Positions 32,481-43,238 of a DNA stretch of 64,000 nt are shown one piece after another; the stretch's first letter is position 1; every line of letters starts with the position of its first letter. Origin of the DNA: Parvicella tangerina (GTDB lineage Bacteria > Bacteroidota > Bacteroidia > Flavobacteriales_D > Parvicellaceae); NCBI RefSeq assembly GCF_907165195.1, contig NZ_OU015584.1, positions 1,674,001 to 1,738,000 on the forward strand. Direction: 5' to 3'. The notes under the pieces are model-generated. The model was given only the letters and a program-made list of their open reading frames with translations. It was not told the DNA's origin and searched no databases. The position numbers were made by a program, and so were the translations under genes.

Positions 32481-35400
32481 ATGAAACCTATGTATATGCT
32501 TAAAAAGTTGAACTTACTGTCAATTCTACTGACTACCTCACTGATATTGGGAGCTTCTTCCGTTTTTGCAGTGAAAGAATACGTTGTCAATACGAACGAT
32601 TCAGGCACAGGATCACTAAGAGACGTGATTCAAAACGCTAACGGTGGTGACACCATTATCATTGATGTTTCAGGTGTCCTAATGTTACAGTCTCAAATTC
32701 AGATTAACAATAGTCTTACCATCATCGGTCCTGGTCCTATTCATTTCAGAATAGATGGTTCTAACGTAACGGTACCTCTTGAAACAGGATTTGTTTGTCA
32801 TAATGGTTCGGATATTTACATGGAAGGAATTCAATTTGAAAACTTTTCACAAGATCCGATTGCTTCTGGAGGCTCTTACACAGGAGTCTTTTCTGTGGTA
32901 GGTTGTGCCTTTGATAATAATTCTGGAGTGATCAACGTGGACGGAGGAAATTTACACTTTTCTGGTTGTTCATTCTTGAATACATCAGGTTCGAACCCTG
33001 TCGTTTTTGTTGAGGCTAATAGTAAATTTCTTAACTGTACCTTCTATAATAATGCTGGAGGAGGTGTTTGGGTGAATAACGGAAGTACAGATATTGTCAA
33101 TTGTACGTTCTTCCAAAATGGAGTTAATGTTGGTTCGGGGTTGGCGATCCGTCAGATGGCAGGAACCTTAAACCTGCGAAACAATATCATTTTTAACGAT
33201 ACCCAAACCAATGCGTTGATTGATGTTTCTGGAGGAACCTTGAATTCTCAGGGAGGTAATATTACCAACGATGAGGTGACCACTGGGTCATGGGTGGGTA
33301 CGGATATTCAAAGCATGTCTGTTAACTCTGGTCTGGCCATCGGAAACAAAGTAAAAGACGGTTGGGGAATTACCTATTTTCCACCTACAGCGGGTTCAGA
33401 TGGAATTGATATTGATATAGCCTCAAATAACTTGCCGCTAATGGATCAACGAAGAGTGTGGCGTGTAATGGATGGAGGTGTTAATGGTGCAGCAGCGGAT
33501 GCAGGTGCAGTTGAGTATTCAAGGTTCACGGTTACGTCAACAGGGACTGGCCCAGGGTCGTTATGGAGTGCATGGAACCGATACGATACGCTATCTTTTA
33601 GTGGTAAGGCAGCTTTTGTATTTGAAGTTGGAGGGGTAGCACCTTTCTTTGAAGGGGCAGGTTTTGCGCCAATTAGCTTCAATAGGGATAGTACTATTAT
33701 TAATGGGTTCTCTCAGGATAGCTCAAAAATACCCGGGCCGGGTACATCACCAGGTACTATTACAAGTGCTTATACTCCAATAGTAATCAACAATCCTTTT
33801 GGTTCTAGCGGCAGTGCCATAGAAGTTTACACAAGTGGTTGTATTGTTGCGGGGTTAAGTATTGGTAGTTTTACCGCATGGCAAGAAGGTGCAATTAAGA
33901 TCACTGGATCAGGAAATACCATAAGCGGTTGTCATTTGGGGGTTAATTCAACGGCAGATAATATTACTTCCAACACGCACGGTGTGATTGTATTAGGAGG
34001 ATCGGCCTCTGCGCATATTGGTTCTGGACAGTATTGCGGTAAAAACCATCACGCTAATCGAAATGTGATTTCTGGTAACCAGAGTTCTCAGGTTCGTGTA
34101 GTAAGCTCTTCATTCATGAAGATCTCGAATAACATTATTGGATTAGATGGAATCGGCTTAGATAAACCAACGGGAACAGCTATTGCCAGTGATACGGGAA
34201 TTGTAACATCACTTTATGCCTACACACCAGGTTCAGGAGTATTGATAGGAAGCCATGATATTCGGGATAGAAATGTAATCGGTGATCAAAGTCGAGGAAT
34301 TGTCCTTATGAGTAATAATAATAAGGTCTTCAACAATTTCATTGGTTCAGATTATACAGGAAATAATGTGGGAGCAACCACACCCAATGATTATGGAATT
34401 GAAGTAGCCGATCCAATGTATACCTATTATGTAGATAATAATCTGATCGGGGAGCAGGATAAAGGCAATGTAATTGTGGGTTCTGTAAACGAAGGAGTCG
34501 TTTTGTTTGATGTGTTTAACAATAGTGTATTTGCGAATAAAGTGGGTGTTGGATTAGATGGATTAACACCACTGGGGAATGGTTTCGCGGGAATTTATGT
34601 AGATGGTTTTAATGCTTATGATAACCAAATTGGAGCACCTGGAAAAGGTAATGTGATTAGTGATAACGGATTGGGAATAGAACTTACTTCTTCATCTTAT
34701 CATTCAATTGTGAGGTCGAACTTGATTGGAGTAGGAAAGGACTCTATTACCACCTTGGGAAATGCGAATCAGGGAATCTATGTTTGGAGTTCCTCGGCCA
34801 GCAATGCAATTGGAGGTTGTAATCCTGGAGATGGGAATATTATTGGAGCAAATTTTGATGGTATAGTATTCGAAGGGTTGGGGGCCGACAATGATACGGT
34901 AATGGGAAATTACATAGGTGTTAACCCTGCGGGTGATGCTATCGGGAATTCGAGTGCAGGTATCAGTTTCTTGTCAGCAATTAACAATATTCAGATTGGT
35001 GATATAGGTTCAGGCTGCGGAAATGAAATAGCCTACAACGGTGTTGGAGTTCAGTCGGATGGGATTGGGAATAGCGAAATGTTCATTTCTGGTAATAGCT
35101 TTCATGACAATTCAGGAATTGGGATTGATCTTGATGGTGATGGTCAAAATGCTCCTTTGGGAGATGGATCACCGTTCGATAATAATGGAGCTCAAACGCC
35201 TGTTCTCAATAGTGCAACCACCTGCGGAGGAACGACTACTTTGGAAATGGAAATAGAACTCAATGGCTCAGCGCAAATAGAAGTTTTTAAAACTTCAGAC
35301 GGAGAGGAAGGGGATTCTCTAATTGTTCAACAGATCGTTGCTTTTAGCTCTGGCGTTCCTCAAGTTATTACACTGCCAACTCTTCCAGCAGGAATGGAAT

Positions 35401-38400
35401 TAGTTGTTACGGCAACTTATGATGATGGTGGTGGGTATAAGCATACCTCAGAATTTACAGATCCAATAACCATTTCAGGACCGCCCGCAGCGTTAACACC
35501 TTCAATATCGCACACAGAAGTGTGTTTTGGAGGAAATACTTACCCTTTATTGACCGTCCCCGGTTCTACGGGTACAGCCGTATGGTTCTGGGACGCAGGA
35601 CTAACACAACGTATTGAAGCTGGTGATACGATCAATTCTCCTGAAGATGATTTGTTTATCAATGGCCCAGGAACATTTAATTACTACGTGGTAGATTCTG
35701 TAGCCGGTTGCTATGGTACAGTAAGTTCTCCAGTTACGTTGGATATTATTACACCTCCAACGGTTGCAATCTCTGGTCAAGATACGCTCTGTGATGTTGG
35801 TTCAGGAGAAAGTTTCACGGTAACTTCGGTGAGCGGAGCAAACTACAATTGGTATCTAAATCGTGGATTCGATCCTTTTGAGATCAATGTAGCAACCAAT
35901 ACTTCAAACGTAATTGTAGATCCTGCAGCTGAACCTACTTACATGACAGATTCATTAATTGTGGAAGTTGATTCTGCAGGGTGTGTAATGAGAGATACAA
36001 TGTCGTTGTATCTCGTTTGGTCTCCCTATGTTGATTCCGATAGCGTGGTTCAACCAACTACGTGTGGAGGCTTTGGAGAGATCTATTTGGCTACTTATGA
36101 GCAGAATACTCCTTTCACTATATACTACAATGGAGGAACGGCTTTGAATGCAACCACAGATAATACGTCAAAAGGTTATTTCCCTATGACAGGTTTGCCT
36201 GCTGGCGTCTATAATATTGATTCAATTAGTAACGGTTATTGTAACGTATTTGTTGGTAATGTTTATACGCTAGTGGAGCCAGTTCCTCAAACGGTTTACG
36301 CAGGGCCAGACCTTACAGATTGTGAAGGAAGTACAATTACCTTGTCTGCAACGCCTTCAGGAGGTACGGGTTCGTTCACGTATAACTGGGACAATGGAGG
36401 AGGAACGGGGCAGACCGTAAACGTTTCGCCATTAACGTCTGTAGATTATATTGTAACATGTACGGATGACGTTACCCTCTGTGAAGCTAAAGATACGGTT
36501 ACGGTTACCATCAACCCTCTTCCCATGACGGATGCAGGTGTTGATATGGATGTATGTATTGACAATGGACTTATAACACTAAACGGTTCACCTGCAGGAG
36601 GAACATGGACAGGAACTGGTGTTTCGGGCTCAGACTTTGATCCTTTGACAGCGGGGCCAGGTACATTTACCCTGACCTATACCTATACCGATGGAAATGG
36701 ATGTACTGCAACAGATGATATGAATATGACAGTAAATGCTACACCAGATGGAGGAAACCCTCTTGTGGTGGATGTGACTTGTCATGGTGGAAGCGATGGT
36801 TCGATTATGTTGATGCCTCTAGGAACGTATGATTATGCTTGGACAGGACCTGCTGGATATACCTCAACCAATCAGGATATTTCAGGGTTGGTGGCAGGTA
36901 GTTATAATGCAGTAATTACAGACCCCTTTTCAGGATGTACAGGGACGGCAAGCGGATTTGTCAATGAACCGTCATTCGCTCCTTCTTTAACTGCAACCGG
37001 AACAGATCTTACCTGTAACGGAGATGGCTCAGGATCAATCGTTTTATCTGGATCAAGTGGGGTAACTCCTTATCAGTATCAGATTGATGGGGGAGGATTC
37101 TCAACGGCTAATACCTTTAACGGTCTTTCAGCTGGGACGTATGTCATGTCGATGATGGACGCTAACTTATGTCCAGCTAATGATACCGTTGTAACACTTA
37201 CAGAACCAACTGCGCTACTGGTTTCATCAACAGTAACTTCAAACTACAACGGTTCAGATATTTCTTGCCCTGGAGCTGCTGATGGAGCGGTTACGGCAAC
37301 TGCCTCCGGAGGTACAGGTGCTCCAACCTATGATTGGTATACGGGTGGTACCCCTGTGGGAACAACACAAACACTTTCTGGATTGGCAGCAGGTACTTAT
37401 GACCTGACCGTTACGGATGGCAACGGCTGTACAGCACTTGATGCAGTTACCTTGAATGATCCAGCTCCTTTGTCAATTGATAATATCCTAACCGCAGACC
37501 CAACTTGTAATGGGAACGCTGATGGGGTATTAGAGGCAATTGTGTCGGGCGGAACTTCTCTGGATTATATCGACTGGTATGATGATGCCTACGTTACATG
37601 GGTAAGCTCAAATAATCCTTACACAGGTGTTGCGGCTGGAACATACTATATTGAAGCGGTAGATATTAATGGTTGTGTTACGCAAGGAGGCCCCGTAACG
37701 CTGAGCGACCCAGCAGCGCTACTCGCATCATTTGGATCTACTCATGAGACTTGTGGAGGTTTAGATGATGGATCACTTTATGTTCAGAATGTAACTGGAG
37801 GAGGATCTGTAGGTGGTTATAGTACAGAGTGGTTTACTGACCCAGGAGGAGTCTCGATAGGTATTGCAGATTCATTAACAGGCGTTGCAGTAGGAAACTA
37901 CTCAGGGACAGTAACAGATGCAAACGGTTGTTCTACATCTGGGTTGGTGTCGGTGAATGCTGGAGAAACTTATACAGCTGCTATTTCTGCCACTTACACA
38001 GATTCATGTATTAACAATAATTCATATAACTTTATAGATGGGAATGGAGTACCACCAAGTGGTGCAGCAAGTTTCTATTGGGGAATGGCAAATGGTTCCC
38101 CGAGTATGTCAGTCGCCCAGAATCCTACAGGTGTAGTTTTCAGTTGGCCAAACAGCAACCTAGGGATTAATTATGAAGTAACTTCCAATAATGGTTGTGT
38201 TTTCTACGATACGATTTATATCTGGATTTATGATACAGCTGATGTTTCATTGATTCCAACTGATGTTTCTTGTTTCGGTGCTGCTGATGGGTCAGTAACG
38301 GCAAATGCAACAGGAGGAACAGGACCATACACCTATTCGTTTGATGGTAATACGCCAACAACAACGAATTCAATTACTGGATTAGGCGCTGGAACATATT

Positions 38401-39494
38401 CGTGTTATGTGATTGATACGTATTCAGGTTGTCAAACTACTACTCAAACGGTTGGTGTTGCGGAGCCTTCTCAGATCACGTTTACGGCAGCGGTTTCTGA
38501 TGCAACATGTGGTAATAACAATGGGCAGGTCGTATTTCAAAATGTGACTGGGGGTACTGGTGGATATACTTATTCCGTAGACGGTTCAACTTATGTTACG
38601 GGAAGCACGATTTCGAATATGGCACCTGGTTCTTACGATTTCTATGTGCAAGACGGAAGTGGATGTATTGAAACGCAAAACACCAATACCATTGGAAATG
38701 TGGGTAACCCTGTTCCAACTCCGTTGATTGCAGAAGGATCTCCGTTCCTTGTATGTGATGATGGATCGAACAATTATGGGACCCTTACAGCAGTTTCAAA
38801 TGATGTTTCTCCTGGAACGTTCGAATGGTCTATGGTGACTTTAGGAAATGTTATTTCCGCTAATGACTCACTCGTATTGGATGACTCTAATACTGGTAAT
38901 CACTACATCTACTTAACCGAGTCAAATGGAACTTGTGAGTCTCCTGCAGATTCTGTTCTGTTGAGTGTTACAGCTAATGATGTTGTAAATAATTCAATAT
39001 TAGAGTTCTGTGCTGGGTCTGAAGTGACAATTGATTTGACTACTTCTGGAGATATTTACTGGTATGGAGGAAATGGAGAGATCGCGGATACGCTATCTGC
39101 CTTCACAACGGCTGTACCTTCAGTAGCTCCTACAACCTATTACTATGAGTTAATCATTGGTGATTGTATCTTTAATGACTCGATCACTTTTGTTGAAGAC
39201 CCTGATTGTGATGGAATAACTGTGGTAAACAATGCATTCTCACCAAATGGAGATGGAATCAATGATATTTTCAAGATTGATGCCAATGCCTTATTGAGTA
39301 ATGAAAACAGTGTGACTATCGTTAACCGATGGGGAGATGTGATCAATGAATATGCAAATTATGACAATACAACCGTAGCATGGGACGGAACAAATAGAAA
39401 CGGAGAACCTGTACCTGCAGGAACTTATTTCTACGTGATTGAGATCCCTTCGATTGAATTTAAGTCAACCGGTTGGATACAAGTAGTTAGATAA
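32481..39494 (+). CDS. Giant cell-surface protein with beta-helix, SprB-type repeats and type B sorting domain
   Basis: 2337 aa, signal peptide ending SSVFA. Residues about 30-900 form a right-handed parallel beta-helix (TGSLRDVIQNANGGDTI start, then many short NNxI.GNxIG.N repeats), followed by Ig/PKD-like domains with 'DTVTVTINPLP' linkers. From about 1429 to 2080 come several SprB-type repeats (VTCHGGSDGSI, LTCNGDGSGSIVLSG, PTCNGNADGVLEA, VSCFGAADGSVTANATGGTG) each closing with AGTY. The end (about 2245-2337) is a type B T9SS/gliding-associated domain (NAFSPNGDGINDIFKID ... NRWGDVINE ... PAGTYFYVI). It should be an exported surface adhesin. It forms a unit with the PorP/SprF and OmpA genes after it. 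ATG 32496 is an alternative start. Confidence 0.9.
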   Translation: MKPMYMLKKLNLLSILLTTSLILGASSVFAVKEYVVNTNDSGTGSLRDVIQNANGGDTIIIDVSGVLMLQSQIQINNSLTIIGPGPIHFRIDGSNVTVPLETGFVCHNGSDIYMEGIQFENFSQDPIASGGSYTGVFSVVGCAFDNNSGVINVDGGNLHFSGCSFLNTSGSNPVVFVEANSKFLNCTFYNNAGGGVWVNNGSTDIVNCTFFQNGVNVGSGLAIRQMAGTLNLRNNIIFNDTQTNALIDVSGGTLNSQGGNITNDEVTTGSWVGTDIQSMSVNSGLAIGNKVKDGWGITYFPPTAGSDGIDIDIASNNLPLMDQRRVWRVMDGGVNGAAADAGAVEYSRFTVTSTGTGPGSLWSAWNRYDTLSFSGKAAFVFEVGGVAPFFEGAGFAPISFNRDSTIINGFSQDSSKIPGPGTSPGTITSAYTPIVINNPFGSSGSAIEVYTSGCIVAGLSIGSFTAWQEGAIKITGSGNTISGCHLGVNSTADNITSNTHGVIVLGGSASAHIGSGQYCGKNHHANRNVISGNQSSQVRVVSSSFMKISNNIIGLDGIGLDKPTGTAIASDTGIVTSLYAYTPGSGVLIGSHDIRDRNVIGDQSRGIVLMSNNNKVFNNFIGSDYTGNNVGATTPNDYGIEVADPMYTYYVDNNLIGEQDKGNVIVGSVNEGVVLFDVFNNSVFANKVGVGLDGLTPLGNGFAGIYVDGFNAYDNQIGAPGKGNVISDNGLGIELTSSSYHSIVRSNLIGVGKDSITTLGNANQGIYVWSSSASNAIGGCNPGDGNIIGANFDGIVFEGLGADNDTVMGNYIGVNPAGDAIGNSSAGISFLSAINNIQIGDIGSGCGNEIAYNGVGVQSDGIGNSEMFISGNSFHDNSGIGIDLDGDGQNAPLGDGSPFDNNGAQTPVLNSATTCGGTTTLEMEIELNGSAQIEVFKTSDGEEGDSLIVQQIVAFSSGVPQVITLPTLPAGMELVVTATYDDGGGYKHTSEFTDPITISGPPAALTPSISHTEVCFGGNTYPLLTVPGSTGTAVWFWDAGLTQRIEAGDTINSPEDDLFINGPGTFNYYVVDSVAGCYGTVSSPVTLDIITPPTVAISGQDTLCDVGSGESFTVTSVSGANYNWYLNRGFDPFEINVATNTSNVIVDPAAEPTYMTDSLIVEVDSAGCVMRDTMSLYLVWSPYVDSDSVVQPTTCGGFGEIYLATYEQNTPFTIYYNGGTALNATTDNTSKGYFPMTGLPAGVYNIDSISNGYCNVFVGNVYTLVEPVPQTVYAGPDLTDCEGSTITLSATPSGGTGSFTYNWDNGGGTGQTVNVSPLTSVDYIVTCTDDVTLCEAKDTVTVTINPLPMTDAGVDMDVCIDNGLITLNGSPAGGTWTGTGVSGSDFDPLTAGPGTFTLTYTYTDGNGCTATDDMNMTVNATPDGGNPLVVDVTCHGGSDGSIMLMPLGTYDYAWTGPAGYTSTNQDISGLVAGSYNAVITDPFSGCTGTASGFVNEPSFAPSLTATGTDLTCNGDGSGSIVLSGSSGVTPYQYQIDGGGFSTANTFNGLSAGTYVMSMMDANLCPANDTVVTLTEPTALLVSSTVTSNYNGSDISCPGAADGAVTATASGGTGAPTYDWYTGGTPVGTTQTLSGLAAGTYDLTVTDGNGCTALDAVTLNDPAPLSIDNILTADPTCNGNADGVLEAIVSGGTSLDYIDWYDDAYVTWVSSNNPYTGVAAGTYYIEAVDINGCVTQGGPVTLSDPAALLASFGSTHETCGGLDDGSLYVQNVTGGGSVGGYSTEWFTDPGGVSIGIADSLTGVAVGNYSGTVTDANGCSTSGLVSVNAGETYTAAISATYTDSCINNNSYNFIDGNGVPPSGAASFYWGMANGSPSMSVAQNPTGVVFSWPNSNLGINYEVTSNNGCVFYDTIYIWIYDTADVSLIPTDVSCFGAADGSVTANATGGTGPYTYSFDGNTPTTTNSITGLGAGTYSCYVIDTYSGCQTTTQTVGVAEPSQITFTAAVSDATCGNNNGQVVFQNVTGGTGGYTYSVDGSTYVTGSTISNMAPGSYDFYVQDGSGCIETQNTNTIGNVGNPVPTPLIAEGSPFLVCDDGSNNYGTLTAVSNDVSPGTFEWSMVTLGNVISANDSLVLDDSNTGNHYIYLTESNGTCESPADSVLLSVTANDVVNNSILEFCAGSEVTIDLTTSGDIYWYGGNGEIADTLSAFTTAVPSVAPTTYYYELIIGDCIFNDSITFVEDPDCDGITVVNNAFSPNGDGINDIFKIDANALLSNENSVTIVNRWGDVINEYANYDNTTVAWDGTNRNGEPVPAGTYFYVIEIPSIEFKSTGWIQVVR

Positions 39495-39523
39495 TTTTAG
39501 TTTTGTAATTGAATTTAGAGTCA

Positions 39524-40459
39524 ATGAAAAGAATAATTTTAGGATTAATGTTGGTTTTGGGTGGAATGCAGTTCCACGCACAACAAGATGCAATGTACAG
39601 TCAGTACATGTTCAATCCATTTGCAGTGAACCCCGCTTATGCTGGAAGTAGAAGCAGTTTAAGTGGTGTGATCTTAGGAAGAAAACAATGGGCAGGAATC
39701 GATGGTGCTCCCACTACAGGAACATTTGCCATACACAGTCCTTTCAAGGGAAAGAACTTTGCTTTAGGATTCAATGCTATTCTTGATAAGATTGGCCCTG
39801 CAACAAATACCGGAGCACTATTAACGTATGCCTACCACCTTAAACTGGGACCAGGAAAATTATCTCTTGGATTAAGAGGAGGAGTATATTCTAATCGCTT
39901 GGATAAGTCAGTATTGATCTTTGATGATGGTACAGACGTGAATAATACCGGAGGATACTTGCAGAAGATCGTTCCAACTTTTGATTTTGGAGGATATTAT
40001 TATACCGAAAAATTTTATGTTGGATTGAGTAGTAATCATATTTTGACCAGTGGTACTACGGATATTCAAAATGCGCTGAACAGTGGTAACGCAGGAGGGA
40101 TATTCTCAACGTATGATCGTCACTTTATGTTGGCATCAGGTTATGCATTTAAGGTAAATGAAGATGTAGTATTGAAACCATCCGTTTTGGTGAAGTATGT
40201 GCATGGAGCTCCAGTGAATGCAGACTTAAATATGAGTGTGCTGCTGAAAAAAGTTTTCTGGGTTGGATTATCGCTTAGAAGTAGCAAGGATCTGGTTGCC
40301 GTACTTGAGTATAACTTCTCCAATTTCATGAGAATAGGATACAGTTATGACTTCTCTTTTGGTCCGGTAAGAACGTATACCACAGGATCACATGAGATCT
40401 TTTTAGGTTTTGATGTGGATGTATCAAGAAAACAAGGAGTATCACCAAGGTATTTGTAA
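39524..40459 (+). CDS. PorP/SprF-family type IX secretion outer-membrane protein
   Basis: 311 aa from ATG 39524 (the TTG at 39509 is less likely). Signal peptide ends MQFHAQ. The start QDAMYSQYMFNPFAVNPAYAGS is the hallmark of PorP/SprF; after it come LGRKQWAGIDGAPTTGTFAIHSPF, YYYTEKFYVGLSSNHI and a barrel-like C-terminus (FSFGPVRTYTTGSHEIFLGF). SprF-like proteins sit in the outer membrane and serve one cognate type B-sorted adhesin. Here the partner should be the 2337-aa protein 29 bp upstream. Confidence 0.92.
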   Translation: MKRIILGLMLVLGGMQFHAQQDAMYSQYMFNPFAVNPAYAGSRSSLSGVILGRKQWAGIDGAPTTGTFAIHSPFKGKNFALGFNAILDKIGPATNTGALLTYAYHLKLGPGKLSLGLRGGVYSNRLDKSVLIFDDGTDVNNTGGYLQKIVPTFDFGGYYYTEKFYVGLSSNHILTSGTTDIQNALNSGNAGGIFSTYDRHFMLASGYAFKVNEDVVLKPSVLVKYVHGAPVNADLNMSVLLKKVFWVGLSLRSSKDLVAVLEYNFSNFMRIGYSYDFSFGPVRTYTTGSHEIFLGFDVDVSRKQGVSPRYL

Positions 40460-40482
40460 GAAATTTAAGATAAAAGCAGTCA

Positions 40483-43215
40483 ATGAAGACGTTTAGAATA
40501 ACTAGAAAATCAATACTTTTTGCAGGAGTATTTGTTCAATCGTTAGTAGCCATGGCTTTCTCTCAGCCTGACCCTCCAACTACAGGAGTAGTAATCGGAG
40601 ATAAAGAGGTTGTTTTTGAAGTACACAATGTATACGGCTTAAACAGTGAGTATGCTGAATTCAGTCCAGTGCTTTTCAAGAATGAACTGGTCTTTGCCAG
40701 TGACCGTGTATTTGATTATCGTAACTTAGGTGAAGATAACTGGGAAGCCAATAAGTATATTAACATCTTTAAAGCAACAGTTGAATACAGACAAGCAGAT
40801 TCAATTGTATTCGAAAAGGTAGGAATCTATGATCGCATCTTCATGGAAGACGATCACTCTGGTCCGATTTGCTTTTCAGCCGATGGTAAGAAAGCTATCT
40901 TTACGAAAGTGAGCCACCGCGATGCAAGAAAATCTGGTTTTGGAGAGAAGACTGGACTTTTTGCCAAAACTAAGATTCATCCACAATTGTATGAGGCGAC
41001 ATTTAATGATGGAAAATGGAGTGATATTGAAAAACTAAGCTTCGTAAAAGTCAATAAAACGTATGGTCACCCAACATTATCGTCTGACGGTAATACCCTT
41101 TACTTTGTAAGTGATGAGTTTGGAGGAAAAGGAGGCAAAGATATCTTTAAAGTAGAAATGACGACTAACGGCTGGGGAGAGCCCAAAGCTATCAATGCGT
41201 TGAATACGTCAAGTGATGAGCTGTTCCCAACGATTGTAGGTAAGGACCTTTATTTTGCCTCAAATGGTCGAGGAGGTGAAGGTGGACTTGATTTGTTTGT
41301 AGCTAGATTTGAAGGAGGTGAGTGGACAGAACCAATCAACCTAGGACCAACGATTAACACATCCGCTGATGAATTTGGAATCGTCTTTAACCCTGATCAC
41401 ATGAGTGGGTATTTTACTTCCAACAGAGAAAATGGCGAAGGAGCTGATGATATCTACTATTTTGATAAGATTGAAACGGTAGTAGTTGAAGATAATTCCA
41501 TCTCAGGAAAATTCAAGTATAAGTTGTTACAAGATAAAAATCCAGAAGGACTGGAGGTTATGCTTTTAGATGAGGATGGAAACTTGGTAGCGACTACCAG
41601 AACGAATGAAGATGGTTCTTTTAACTTCAAAAACTTGAAATCAGACCAAAGATATACGGTGAAACTAGGTAAAGATGGTGAAGACGTTGAGTTAACATTA
41701 TTTGGTCAGGAGTCCGATGCATTCCTGGTAGCAAATAAAGATGGAGAGTTTGTCTACAGAAAACTGTCGGATGATAATGTAGGAACGCTTTCGTTGATGG
41801 ATGAGGAGTCTATTGACCCCGTTACAAGAGAAGGAACACTTAGCGGTCAGTTTGTCTACACAAAGCTGGGTGATGATGCTGGTGGAATGGAAGTGCTACT
41901 TCTCGATGAAGATGGGAACATTGTTCAACGAACAACCACTGATGAAAATGGTAACTTTATCTTTAAGAAATTACCTTCAGATCAAAACTATACCATCAAG
42001 ACGATGGAGTACTCCGAAGATCTTGAATTATACATCTATAACAACAGCGATCAGGTAACGGCAACCTTAGCCTCTGATGCAGACGGGCAATTCGTTTACA
42101 GAAAACTCGATCCTGATTACGCAAGTGATCTGGATAACCTCAAAGTAGATGATGAAGAACTAAAGTTTGAGGGCATGACCCACATGATCTCAGGAGAATT
42201 CAAGTATAGAAATTTGGAAACACCGATGAAGGTGGTTGAATATGAGATCTATGATGAAGATATGACTCTTTTAAAGAAGGGAGAAACGAATGAAGGTTCA
42301 TTTTTCCGTCATTTCTCCATGCCTGAGGTGGATAAATTAGTCTTCAAGATTGATGGTGATAAGTATAAGGAAGACGTAGATCTTTTAATTCTCGATAGAA
42401 ATAAAGAGATCGTTATTCAGCTAGACAAGAATGAAGAAGGTTATTTTATTTATCAGAAGCTTAAAGGTGATGGTGATGAATTGATGACTGAGGAGGAATT
42501 ATTAGCTACGCTTAAAAATGAACAAGGAGTAGCGGGTCAATTCTTATACAAAAAGCTCAAGACAGACAACAGCTTTTTAGAATACGAAATTTACGATGAA
42601 GATGGAAATCTTGTGAAAAGAGGTAAAACTGATCGTTTTGGTTTTTTCTCAGAACCAGACCTTGATAAGAACGGAAAGTTTAAGTTTAAACTACTGAATG
42701 GAAATGAAAATGTGAAGCTTAGAATGTATAGTGATGAAGATGGAGAATTAGTTGTTCTGGATCGAGGAGATGATGACTTCTTTGCTTTTGGAAAGCTTGA
42801 CGATGGCTCAACGGCATTGAATATAGAGAATGAATCAGAAAACGAAATGCTAGTTCGTTACAATCAGGGAAAACTAATTAACAATCTATTCTATGCCCAC
42901 AATATCTACAAGTTGAGTGGTGCTAACAAGAAGAAAATGGACGAGATCGTGACCTTCCTGAACAACAATAAAGAAGCGAAGATCATTGTGAGTGCCCATG
43001 CATCTTTGATTGGTTCAGATGAATATAATGAAAAGCTGTCTGAACGAAGAATGCAGGAGGTTGTCAATTACTTGTTAGATGCCGGAGTGGAAGAAAGTAG
43101 GTTTAAAGGACAGTATTTTGGTGAGGACAATCCGCTGGTAGATTGTTCAAAAAAGAAGTGTGACGAATCAGATCATAGACAAAACCGAAGAACGGAGATT
43201 AGTATCGTTAAATAA
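40483..43215 (+). CDS. PD40 - four-repeat - OmpA family protein (T9SS-associated)
   Basis: 910 aa with signal peptide (ends AMAFSQ). Residues about 50-330 form a PD40 beta-propeller (GHPTLSSDGNTLYFVSDEFG, DLYFASNGRGGEGGLDLF). Four beta-sandwich repeats of ~115 aa begin near 338, 449, 566 and 681; each starts SGxFxYxxL and has a LLDEDGNxV or YDEDGNLV core, resembling CNA-B/carboxypeptidase-regulatory domains. The C-terminus (about 790-910) is an OmpA peptidoglycan-binding domain (IIVSAHASLIGSDEYN, LSERRMQEVVNYLLDAGV, QNRRTEISI). It is the usual third member behind a type B adhesin and a PorP/SprF gene, and probably anchors that complex to peptidoglycan. Confidence 0.88.
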   Translation: MKTFRITRKSILFAGVFVQSLVAMAFSQPDPPTTGVVIGDKEVVFEVHNVYGLNSEYAEFSPVLFKNELVFASDRVFDYRNLGEDNWEANKYINIFKATVEYRQADSIVFEKVGIYDRIFMEDDHSGPICFSADGKKAIFTKVSHRDARKSGFGEKTGLFAKTKIHPQLYEATFNDGKWSDIEKLSFVKVNKTYGHPTLSSDGNTLYFVSDEFGGKGGKDIFKVEMTTNGWGEPKAINALNTSSDELFPTIVGKDLYFASNGRGGEGGLDLFVARFEGGEWTEPINLGPTINTSADEFGIVFNPDHMSGYFTSNRENGEGADDIYYFDKIETVVVEDNSISGKFKYKLLQDKNPEGLEVMLLDEDGNLVATTRTNEDGSFNFKNLKSDQRYTVKLGKDGEDVELTLFGQESDAFLVANKDGEFVYRKLSDDNVGTLSLMDEESIDPVTREGTLSGQFVYTKLGDDAGGMEVLLLDEDGNIVQRTTTDENGNFIFKKLPSDQNYTIKTMEYSEDLELYIYNNSDQVTATLASDADGQFVYRKLDPDYASDLDNLKVDDEELKFEGMTHMISGEFKYRNLETPMKVVEYEIYDEDMTLLKKGETNEGSFFRHFSMPEVDKLVFKIDGDKYKEDVDLLILDRNKEIVIQLDKNEEGYFIYQKLKGDGDELMTEEELLATLKNEQGVAGQFLYKKLKTDNSFLEYEIYDEDGNLVKRGKTDRFGFFSEPDLDKNGKFKFKLLNGNENVKLRMYSDEDGELVVLDRGDDDFFAFGKLDDGSTALNIENESENEMLVRYNQGKLINNLFYAHNIYKLSGANKKKMDEIVTFLNNNKEAKIIVSAHASLIGSDEYNEKLSERRMQEVVNYLLDAGVEESRFKGQYFGEDNPLVDCSKKKCDESDHRQNRRTEISIVK

Positions 43216-43220
43216 TCGTG

Positions 43221-43237
43221 AATAGTTACTAACTATT
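43221..43237. repeat. 17-bp palindrome upstream of peroxiredoxin
   Basis: AATAGTTA C TAACTATT, perfect 8-bp arms around one base, just after the OmpA gene and immediately upstream of the TTG that may be the -33 element of the peroxiredoxin promoter. It lacks a T run, so it reads as a protein-binding site more than a terminator. Confidence 0.5.
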
Positions 43238-43238
43238 G

